From the NCBI GenBank assembly GCA_027886185.1, contig WOAB01000530.1, forward strand, positions 620,001 to 684,000: 64,000 nucleotides of DNA, written 5' to 3'. Numbering within the stretch: the first letter of the stretch is position 1; each line of letters opens with the position of its first letter. Below the pieces are notes generated by a model. The model was not told where the DNA came from. It saw nothing but the letters and a program-made list of their open reading frames with translations, and did no database searches. Position numbers and translations under genes: made by a program. This stretch comes from Rheum nobile. Lineage: Eukaryota; Streptophyta; Magnoliopsida; Caryophyllales; Polygonaceae. Positions 1 to 9,739 of the stretch are shown here, one piece after another.

Positions 1-142
1 AAATGCTTTAAAAAGGGCTCTGGATTTTCAAAGTAAAAAGAATTTCAAAACACCGTTCATAGTCGTGTCTTCTGGATAGTCTGATATAGTAAGCTTGCTT
101 CTATGTCTAGAAAGACTAACTCCTTCCTCGTTATCCTGTAGG

Positions 143-1048
143 ATGGGTACGTGCTTTTCTCTTGATAGGGGGTCGGAGGACGCCAAGACGGACCCGCCGT
201 CTCCAGTCAGGCTAGATTTTCCGATTCCTCAGCGATGTTTCGAGGTTGGAGGCCCGAGTAGCCCGCCCGAGGACATCAAGTATGTGATTCCCGAGTCTGT
301 AGTCCTTACGCCTAGGGATGCAGTGGTCACTGTAGCTGCACCTGTAGAGCCACTCAGGGAGAAAGCAATGCAGGAAGTGAGTGAGTCGTCTAGATACGCC
401 TTAGGGCATTACGATGACGATTACCAAATAGAGATGGTCTCGGAAGGGGACGAGGATGACGAAGATGAGAAAGAAGAGATGCTAGAGATAGATCCTGTCG
501 AGGACGAGGATATGATCGAGATTGATCCCGAGGATGAGGATCCCATCGAAGATGATCATGAGGAGGACCCCGAGTTGGACCTGGAAGAGCAGAGCCAGGA
601 GCCAGACAACTTGAGGCACTTGCTAGTGGACAGTCAGGAGCCGGGGGTGCAGTTTATTCCCCCCAGTCTAGAACTATCACCAGTGTCGGCTTATGCACTC
701 ATGACTGATGCTGATTGGGAGGCACTGTACACTGAGCACGGTTTTAGGAAGAGATCAGAGGCTGAGTTGAGAGAGATCCTTCGCCAGAGCGAAATGAGCT
801 CTCATATGGAGCAGCAGCAGCAGATGGATCAGGCAATCGCTAGAGCTCAAAGGAGGGCTGGGATAGGAGGACCTTTTATGGACGATCCTTTCTTTTCCAC
901 GACTGAGGTTGGGTCTGAGTCACCAGAGCCATGTGACCCAGGACCGAGCAGGGTGCGAAACCCATCGCCAGAGCTCGATGGTGAGCCTAGTCCGAAGAGA
1001 CCTTGTACGAGTAGCCAGTCTTACAGGAGCCGTTTTGGAGCGCCTTGA
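143..1048 (+). CDS. Extra acidic ORF between leader and gag of element 1
   Basis: The frame is open from position 95, but the first ATG is at 143, giving about 301 residues. I do not recognise the protein. Its middle (about residues 95-165) is dominated by Asp and Glu, and the C-terminal part has Gln and Ser/Pro-rich stretches. No zinc knuckle, transmembrane segment or enzyme motif is visible. It is separated from gag by about 280 bp and lies in the same transcriptional sense. Unlike gag-pol in this element it has no internal stop. Element 2 keeps recognisable DNA for only its first ~35 codons (9505-9620), followed by a large deletion. It may be an accessory retrotransposon protein or a captured host fragment. 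Confidence 0.6.
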   Translation: MGTCFSLDRGSEDAKTDPPSPVRLDFPIPQRCFEVGGPSSPPEDIKYVIPESVVLTPRDAVVTVAAPVEPLREKAMQEVSESSRYALGHYDDDYQIEMVSEGDEDDEDEKEEMLEIDPVEDEDMIEIDPEDEDPIEDDHEEDPELDLEEQSQEPDNLRHLLVDSQEPGVQFIPPSLELSPVSAYALMTDADWEALYTEHGFRKRSEAELREILRQSEMSSHMEQQQQMDQAIARAQRRAGIGGPFMDDPFFSTTEVGSESPEPCDPGPSRVRNPSPELDGEPSPKRPCTSSQSYRSRFGAP

Positions 1049-1325
1049 TGAGGATCGGCGTTGCCTATCGTAGTAGTTACTGTCTTAGAATTCCAGTTTG
1101 TTCTTTGTATAAGATTTCAGTATTGCGGCAAGTACTCTGTGAAACACTTTTATCTTCGAGCAATTTTTGTCCTAGCGCTCGGATGATAGACTTATGTGTA
1201 GCTTGTGTAATAGTTCCAGTTTATCTATAAAATACCCAGTTGATCTATTCCGAGTAATTTTGCTACATTAAGTTTATGGAATGAATATTAATGTATGAAA
1301 TGCTTGGAATTTGATCGGTAAACAG

Positions 1326-4300
1326 ATGGTGAACACAAGGCGAGCTGGTGTTGGGACTAGCCAGGAGCCCAGACCAATCATAAGAGATGTTGCACAAGAT
1401 AAGCATGTATCTGAATCCCATAATCAATCCAGGGGCAATGGTCAGGATCAGAGTAATGCACCAGTAGTGTTTGATGCTGCAACAGTAGAGGCAATTCGAG
1501 GAATTGTCATGCAAGTTATCACTGATGCTATGTGACCAAATGCACCTCAGGCACAAGGCGTGCCGATTCCCCCACCGGTTCCGAGGTTTGAGGAACCAGA
1601 AAACCATGCTGCCCAGGAGAATGCAGTCAGGACTAGGGACAACTATGGTCATGCTCTGAAGACCATCAATTCTATGAGGCCTGACAGCTACAACGGAAAA
1701 GGGGAACCCGTCAGGGTGACCCATTGGTTTTCTCATATGGAGAGGTTGTTCCGCAATGTGATGTGTACCGAGGCTGAGAAGGTCCACATAGCTTCCTTGC
1801 AGTTGAAGGATGAAGCCAGTGAGTGGTGAGAGAGTACAGGCTTAGCTGATAGCCCTGTGTTGACCTGGTCAATGTTTAAGACCAAGATGACTGACCGTTT
1901 CTTCTCTCGAGCTATGAGAGAGGAGAAACACAAGGAGTTTCTGTACCCCAAGACTGATGGTTTGAAGGTGACCGAGCTGGCAACCAAATTCAACCATCTC
2001 TTGCAGTATGCTGGATCTGAGATATCCAGCGAGGCACAAAAGATCTGGTACTTCCACGAGTGGATGAGTCCAGATATCAAGCCGTTGATGGTGCACCACA
2101 CATGCTCTACTCTGGAGCAGTATGTGGATGTTGCCTACAAGCTGGAGGTGACTCTAGAGGAGTCAACGAAGAGACGCATCCGACAGAGGTCGATGCAGAG
2201 TCAGAATCAGAATCAGGGTGGTGGATTCAAGCGACCTGCGCCACCGTCTAGCTTTGCCAAGTCTGGCCGAGCAAAGACGGATATGACTCACAGAGGGTTA
2301 ACGCAGCAGTCCAGTCAGAGCAGAAGTTCAGTTCAGTGTTATAACTGTGGTGTTGTTGGACACAAGAGCAATGAGTGCCAGAAGGAGAAGAGATCGTGCT
2401 TTGGATGTGGACGTGATGGTCATCTGCAGAAGTTCTGCAAGCAGGGGAAGCAGAAGGGAGTAGAGTCGCAGCAAGGGTCAGTTCATCAGAGAAACCGACC
2501 TAGGTTCAAGCCTGCCGAGACTCCTAGCCCGTCAGTTCAGACGACTGCTCAGAACAAGGGAAAGGCCCCAACTGTTTCTGGAAGTCAGGGTCAATACTTG
2601 TACGAGATGCGTGAAGCGGATGGACCCAACGCTCCGATTGCTCAAGGTACTTTATACCTTCACTCTACTTCCGTGTGCATTTTGTTTGATTCTGATGCTA
2701 CGTATTCCTTTATTTCGGATAACTGTGTTAGCAAGTTAGACTTAGTGTGCAACGATTCGTGCGACCCTTTCGTCGTTAGTCTTCCTAATGGAGAACGTTT
2801 GGTGGGAACCAAGCATCTGTCCGACTTCCCGATTACCATTCAGGGTAAGGAGTTTGAGGCAGATCTAATCTGTATAGCCATGGCTCCATACGACATCATT
2901 CTTGGTATGGATTGGCTGACGCGTCACAAGGCGGTGATCGACTTCAGTTCAAGAACGGTGACGGTGTCATCTAGGGGCTAGTTCGTATGCAAGTTCAAAG
3001 GTCGGAATGACGCTGATAACGGCAAGCTGATCAATGCGATGGCTGCGTTTAAGCTACTACGACAAGGATGTGTCGGGTACCTTTGCTATTTGGATTCTCC
3101 CGCAAAGGATGGACCTGAGGTTCTTGATATTCCTGTGGTTAGGGAGTTTTCGGATATCTTTCCGGAAGAAATTCCTGGATTACTCCCGAACCATGACGTA
3201 GAGTTTTCAATTGATCTTGAGCATGGTACGGCATCGATTTCCAAATCACCGTATCGGATGGCTCCAGCTGAGATGCAAGAATTGAAGAATCAACTTGAAG
3301 ATCTTCTTGACAAAGGTTATGTCAGGCCGAGTGCATCGCCGTGGGGTGCTCCGATATTGTTCGTCAAAAAGAAGGATGGATCGTTCCGACTTTGTATCGA
3401 CTACCGATAGTTGAACAAGGTGACGATCAAGAACAAGTATCCCCTGCCTAGGATTGATGACCTGTTGGATCAGTTGCAGGGAGCAAAGGTTTTCTCCAAG
3501 ATTGATCTGAGATCGGGTTATCACCAGCTCAGAATTCGTGAGCAGGACATTCCTAGAACTGCGTTCAGGACCAGATATGGTCATTACGAGTTTGTAGTGA
3601 TGCCTTTTGGGCTTACGAATGCTCCAGCTGTCTTTATGGACCTGATGAATCGATGTTTTCACCAGTACTTGGACAAGTTCGTAGTGGTCTTCATAGACGA
3701 CATTCTGATCTACTCTCCGAGTGAAGAAGTGTACGAGGAACATCTGCGGATTGCTTTGTCAGTCCTTAGACAACATCAGCTTTATGCTAAACTATCCAAG
3801 TGTGAATTCTGGATGAAGGAAGTGGCTTTCTTAGGCCACGTGATCAATGAGAATGGGGTTATGGTTGATCCCCAGAAGATCGAAGGTGTGGCAAATTAGA
3901 CACAGCCCCAGAACGTGAAGGAGGTGCACAACTTTCTTGGGCTTGCCGGGTATTATAGACGGTTTGTGGAAGGGTTTTCAAAGACCGCTCTACCTATGAC
4001 CAATCTACTCCGCAAGGTTCACAAGAAGTTTATCTGGAATGACAAGTGCGAGGCCAGTTTCCAGGAGTTGAAGCGACGACTGACCTCGGCACCCGTGTTA
4101 GCACTTCCAGAAGGGAATGACGATTATGTGGTCTATAGTGATGCTTCAAAGTGTGGTTTGGGTTGTGTACTGATGCAGAGAGGCAGAGTTATTGCTTACG
4201 CATCTAGACAACTCAAAACTTACGAAGAAAACTATCCGACCCATGATCTTGAGTTAGCAGCGGTAGTTTTTGCGCTGAAGATTTGGAGGCATTACCTCTA

Positions 4301-6038
4301 CGGTATAAGATGCCAAGTCTTCACCGATCACAAGAGTCTCAAGTATATATTTACTCAGAAGGAGCTGAATATGAGACAACGCCGCTGGCTAGAGTTGCTC
4401 AAGGACTACGACATCGAGTTGTTGTACCATCCGGGCAAGGCTAATGTGATAGCTGATGCACTGAGCCGGAAGACAACGTACGAGACTGTAGTTGCTCTAC
4501 TTACTGCTCAAACCAAGCTAAACCGAGAGTCGTGCGACATTGAAGTTCAGTATGATCAGCGTAGATGTTTCCTGAGTATACTGGAAATTCAGGCTACATT
4601 GCTGGATCAGATCAAGGAAAAATAAGTTGACGACATCGTCTTGGTAAATCTAAGCAGTGAAGTGATGGATGGGAAAGCTCCCAGTTTTGTGATTCAGGAT
4701 GATGGATCGCTTTGGTTTCAGGATCGGATCTGTGTTCCAGACATAGAGAGTCTTCGTCAGTTGGTGATGAGAGAAGCTCATTCATCTGCTTATTCTGTGC
4801 ATCCTGGTTCTAGCAAGATGTACAAGGATCTCAGGAAGAAGTTTTGGTGGCCAAACATGAAGTGGGACGTAGCAGACTTTGTGGCAAAGTGCTTAACTTG
4901 CCAGAAGGTCAAGATTGAATACCGCAGGCCAGGTGGTGAGTTGCTACCTCTCCCAGTGCCAGAATGGAAATGAGAGGACATCGCCATGGACTTCGTCACT
5001 GGGCTACCCAAGACTCGAAGTCAGAGAGATGCTATCTGGGTAATTGTGGATAGGCTTACGAAGAGTGCTCATTTCATAGCCATCAAGACCACATGGGAAA
5101 CCCAGAAGTTAGCAGAAGTCTACCAGAAGGAAATTGTCCGCTTACATGGCATTTCTAAGACCATTGTATCGGATCGAGATGGCCGTTTCATGTCTAGGTT
5201 ATGGAAAGAACTTCACAAGGCCATGGGAACCGAGTTGAGATTCAGCACAGCTTTTCATCCTCAGACAGATGGCCAGTCGGAAAGGACCATCCAGACCCTG
5301 GAGGATATGCTCAGAGCTTGTGTACTCGATCGTCCGACTAGCTGGGAAGACAACCTGAGTCTGATTGAGTTCACATACAACAATAGCTGGCATGCTACAA
5401 TCAAGATGACTCCGTTTGAAGCTTTGTACGGTCGTAGATACAGATCTCCGATTTGTTGGGATGATAATGCCGACAAGATTCTGCTTGGGCCAGAGTTAGT
5501 AGAGAGGACAGCTTCGGACATTGCTTTGATTAGGCAAAGGATGTTGACCGCTCAGAGTCGACATAAGTCGTATGCAGACAAGAAGCGTAGGAATGTCGAG
5601 TTCGAGGTCGGTGACAAGGTGTTTGTCAAGGTATCGCCCTCGAAGGGGGTTTTCAGGTTTGGTAAGCGTGAGAAGCTTAACCCTCGCTACGTGGGACCAT
5701 TCGAGATTCTGGATAGAGTGAGATCTCTAGCGTACCGCTTGGCATTGCCGCCATCGGCTCATCCAGTGCATAATGTGTTCCACGTCTCTTTGCTCAGGAA
5801 GTATGTGCCAAATGAGTCTTATGTGCTGAGTTATGAGGACATCGAGATTCAGGCTAATGGTACTTATGAGGAGATGCCCGTGTGCATTTTGGAGCATCAT
5901 GAGAAGCAGCTGCGTAGCAAGATCGTACCATTGGTACGGATTCAGTGGTCCAAGTCTAGATCGGAGGAAGTTACTTGGGAAACGTGGAAAACCGAGTCAG
6001 ATATGCTCAGGCGTTTTCCCGAGTTATTCTCGACCTAA
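1326..6038 (+). pseudogene. Element 1 gag-pol, one frame broken by seven in-frame stops
   Basis: From ATG 1326 to the stop at 6036-6038 everything is in one frame, interrupted only by stops at 1533, 1827, 2979, 3408, 3897, 4623 and 4971. Gag has two CX2CX4HX4C zinc knuckles (about 2335-2445). The protease box reads DSDA where the family has DSGA, so it is probably inactive. RT keeps its FIDD motif (about 3691-3702). RNase H keeps YSDAS and the TDHKSLKY block. Integrase has the HHCC finger (about 4777-4913) and the DDE residues (MDFVTG, VSDRDGRF, PQTDGQSE). The C-terminal segment before 6038 is chromodomain-like. There are no frameshifts. All stops are explicable by C-to-T or G-to-A transitions, the pattern expected of methylated, silenced copies. 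Confidence 0.92.
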
Positions 6039-6074
6039 GTTTCGGGATCGAAACTTCTTTTAAGGGGGAGGAGA

Positions 6075-8470
6075 TGTGATACCCCGTATTTTTGTAAGCT
6101 ATTTCTGGAGTTCCGGGATTTTTCCCGAGTACCCGTTATGTACGTCGGGTTTAATTAAGAGAGTTTAAGACGTTCGGTAATGCTCTCTGTATCTGTAATA
6201 TTTTTCTCAGTGAAATAAAATACAGATGACGTACTTTGGATTTTAATACTCGTTTGCGTACGATAATTTTATCCCGGGTTAATATCGTTGTCGTCTAAGA
6301 GCTAAGGAGGCGGCAAAGCCAAGGGCGGCGCCCGCCGTACAGTGGCGGCGCCCGCCGTTGCAAGGCTCGAGGAGCCGGCTGGGTCTTCTCCTAGCTGGGG
6401 ACGCCAGGCCTATTGCGGCGCCCGCCGCATTGATGGTGGCGCCCGTCGTCGTTGTTGTCCGGAGGTCCTTGCCCGAAGGTCGTCGGAGTGGCTCTGGCAG
6501 CGCCGGAGTAGCTCTTCGTAGGGCCATCATTGTGTTCCCGGTGCTTTGGCTATAAAAGGAGGTGCCTGGGAGGGGTTTTGAGCTCAATCCACAGCCCAAG
6601 CTCTCCCAAATTCTTGCCTCACCGGAGTTCTTGCCTTGCCGGATTATGGAGCTTTCGTCGGTGTCGTTTGGTGGTGTTTCCAGAGTGCCTTTGTGAAGCT
6701 TTTGGTAGCCCTTGGTGGTTAGAAACCAAAGCAAGTCGAAGGAGGCCGAGTCGCTCGTGTTTTGGGTGAGTTTTCTCGCCGCTTCTGTCGTCTGAGTTCT
6801 TCACGACGACTGCCGTGTTCTTCACGGCGCCCGCCGTGATGAACTGCGGCGACCGCCGCCAGTGTCCAGAATGCCTTTTTGGGCTTTTGGCTTTGGTGAT
6901 CGTCGTTGTGGCGTCGTTCCTTTCGTTTTCTTTCGTCGTTTTTAGATTCGTACTGTGGTTATGTCGGATCTAACTTAGGGTTCCTTTTATGGGTCGACTC
7001 GAAGGTCGTTGTGCTGTCGGAGCTATACCCGTGTCGAGCCCGGAATCCCGTCGTTGTCGTGAGACTTTTCTGCGGATTAAGGCAAGTGGCGGTTCGCTCT
7101 TGCTCATCGTTTCCATATTTACATTGATTATCAGTTATTTCAATTGATTAATTAATTTGGAATGATCATTATGTTTGTCTGGAAATGGTTTTATAAACTG
7201 TTTTGGAAAATCATATAATATGTTGTATATCTGTTAGAACAACGCTATTATCTGTGATCGCCTTTCGGGTCTTTATGTGGATTTATTCTGTAACTGTTGT
7301 TGTGCTGTATCTGTGTGGTTAGCACTGTTAGTTATGAATGTACTCGGGCTTCGTCCGGTCGTTTCTTTATAATCTGGTATCGGGGTGGCTCGTCTCCATC
7401 TGGTACTATTCTAAAATCATGATCGGTCTCTTTCACAAGTGTGTAGAGGCAGGACACTTAGCTGGTGTCACAAACCTTCCGGTGTGCGTCACTCTCGACG
7501 AAACGTATACTAAGATGTGTCGTTCCAATGTTGGGGTACACATGAAAAAGTCTATAATGTGGTGTGTGTTTTGTAATATAAATCAGATAAGTGCTACTCT
7601 GACCCACATAATTAATAAACCTTGGCGAGTAGTACAACTAAGTTATAGTACAGCTAGGAAAACTCGTCTCGACTTTGATCATAGTACGTTCTCTTTCCAA
7701 TCTGGATTCGATGTATGCGGTGAGGTTGGTCGTGGACCGAAGCATCTCGGTCAGTTTTTAAATCATTATTTGATTCTGTAATTCCAGATTTGTCATATTT
7801 CCTTAAAGACTCAATCTCTTGGAGTCTCTTTTCGGGTCGATTTCTGTGAAGATTCAGTCTTCCAGAATTTTCTCTTGTGCATACCTCTTGTTTATTCCAG
7901 TAGGAGTATGATGGTTGACTATCGTCATCGATTATTATTCGATAAGCGATGAGTCTAACCTAATACGACTGCTTCAAACCATTCCGCTTTGTACCCTTGC
8001 TAGTCTATTCAAGTAGACTAACCCACGAACTTTGTTCTCCGCATGTGGGCTGGTGTCATCCCTTCGATTCGGCACATCAGATAGAAAGTAGCTCAGAAGA
8101 ATAGAATGACTATGGAGTCGACGGTGGTTTTCGAATGTTTTAGTTATTTCGTTACTCAGGTTGAGATCTTTTGGACAACGACTTTGGTTATAATGTGTTT
8201 TGTAAGACTTCCGCTATACTCTACTTTATAAGACTTTCGCTGTATTTGGTTTAAACTCTGTGTTAGCCTATTCGGGATTGGGTTTTAATCCCGTAACTCA
8301 TGTTTCTTTGACAATGTTATGTTTTGGAATTGAATACTTTGATCATTATGTATCATTTGTATTTCATAAATTGTATTTAAATGGTAAAGCCTTGGGTGAT
8401 CTCGGTAAGGAACACTGGGGTCACTGGCGGTAATACCTTTCCAAAAGGGTTAAGTTTTGGGGGTGTTACA
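6075..8470 (+). repeat. 3' LTR of element 1 (about 2.4 kb)
   Basis: Starts TGTGATACCCC just after the polypurine tract and ends GGGGGTGTTACA, so the TG...CA termini are intact. It aligns end to end with the LTR of element 2 (14715-17081), including the terminal block with AAAGCC, the GGTCACTGGCGG word and the final TTACA. The U3 part is rich in GC palindromes of the GCGGC-N4-GCCGC type (6325-6450, 6820-6860). Small open frames in it are not supported as genes. Confidence 0.92.
6551..6559 (+). promoter_or_regulatory. Probable TATA box of element 1 LTR
   Basis: TATAAAAGG sits about 475 bp into the LTR, in the same place relative to the LTR start as TATAAAT in element 2 (15164). It would mark the U3/R boundary a few tens of bases downstream. 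Confidence 0.65.
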
Positions 8471-9283
8471 TAAGTGTCGTCGTAGCACATGATTAATATA
8501 CCTCAGACGAATAGTGCAGCTAGGAAATCTCATCTTGACTTTGATCAGAGTACCGTTTTCTTTCCAATCTGGATTCGCATTAAGCGGTGAGGTTGGTCGT
8601 GAACCGAAACATCAAGTCGTTATTGAACGCTTGTATGATTAATTAATGTTCCCCAACATTTGTCATATTTCCGATAAGACTCAATTCGTTGGAGTCTTCT
8701 TTGGGATTGATTTGTGTGAGACTTGGTCTTTCAGAATCTTCTCTTGATCATGCCTTTTCATATGTTTCAGTAGAGTATGGTGGTTGACTATCGTTATCGG
8801 TTTTGATTCGAGGAGCGATGAGTCTAACCTAATACGACTACTTCGAATCACTCTGCTTTGTACCCTTACATAGTCTTTCATTAGACTAACCAACCATAAT
8901 TGTTCTCTGCATGGTTGGCTGGTGTCATCCGTTCGATTCGGCACATCAGATAAGAATCTGAGAAACAAAGGCTAGAACGACTATAAAAGCAAACGGTGTT
9001 TTAATGGATTTATCGGGTTGCGATCCTTGGCGGGTGATCATTACGATCAAGACCCTTGTATTTATACTTTGCAAAGACTTCCGCTGATTACTCTGTTTTG
9101 TCCTATGGGGATTGGGATGTAATCCCCAAACATACGTTTTAACCAAAGATTTTGGTGTTTACATCATGATTGTTGTTTATGATTTGTATTTAAACCGGTA
9201 AAGCCTGGGGTGGCTTCGGTGTGGAAACCGAGGTCACTGGCGGTAATACATTTCCAAATTGGTTACGATTTGGGGGTGTTATA
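8471..9283 (+). repeat. 5' LTR of element 2, 3' portion only
   Basis: Begins in mid-LTR at the point matching 16270 of the 3' LTR, directly after the complete end of element 1. It ends GGGGGTGTTATA, so the final CA has become TA. Confidence 0.9.
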
Positions 9284-9287
9284 TATC

Positions 9288-9300
9288 TGGTATCAGAGCC
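9288..9300 (+). other. Primer binding site, initiator tRNA-Met
   Basis: TGGTATCAGAGCC lies four bases after the 5' LTR and matches the 3' end of plant initiator tRNA-Met, the usual minus-strand primer for this class. Confidence 0.92.
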
Positions 9301-9739
9301 AAAAGTTTTAAAACGGGTTTGGGAATTCATGAACCATTTACTCGTTTTAAATTGAGAAATGTTTTCAAAGGCTCTGAGTTTTCGAAATGAAAAGAATTTG
9401 AAATATTACCATTTATAGTCGTGCCTTCTTCTTTAGTCTGATATGGAAACGAACTTCCATATTTAGAAAGACTAATTCTCTGTTTGTCACTCATAGATTC
9501 TGAGTGCTTTCGTTTCTCTTCAGAAGGACTCGGAAGAAGCCGAGGTGGTTTCGCCATCTCTAGTAAGGCTTGAATTCTCAGTTCCCTCGTTATGATTTGA
9601 GGTTGTAGAACCTAGTAACTCGGTTTGAAGTTCATCTAATGAAAGTTTACCTAGTTTGATCCTTTCCGAGTTGATTGTTACATTAAGTATACTGCAAGAT
9701 ATTAATGTATGAAATCCTTAGAATTTGATCGGTAAACGG

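Larger units (their letters stand above)
1..8470 (+). mobile_element. Ty3/gypsy LTR retrotransposon, Tekay/Del-like (element 1), left end cut by window
   Basis: The window opens inside the leader of this element: bases 1-60 align with the leader of element 2 just after its primer site, near 9356. An extra ORF, a full gag-pol frame, a polypurine tract (6062-6072) and a complete 2.4-kb 3' LTR ending TGTTACA follow. The domain order gag, protease, RT, RNase H, integrase, and a C-terminal chromodomain-like segment (VRIQW...EEVTWE), point to the Tekay/Del chromovirus branch; this assignment is from memory of the family. The 3' LTR abuts the middle of another LTR (element 2), which implies a nested insertion. 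The 5' LTR and primer site lie outside the window. Confidence 0.93.

Noticed and set aside
6279..6825. GC-rich frames in the LTR U3 region as a host gene
   Set aside because: They coincide with the palindromic repeats and TATA region of the LTR on both strands.
7338..7781. 147-codon frame in the element 1 LTR
   Set aside because: It lies in LTR sequence, and the homologous stretch of element 2 is not open. No domain is visible.
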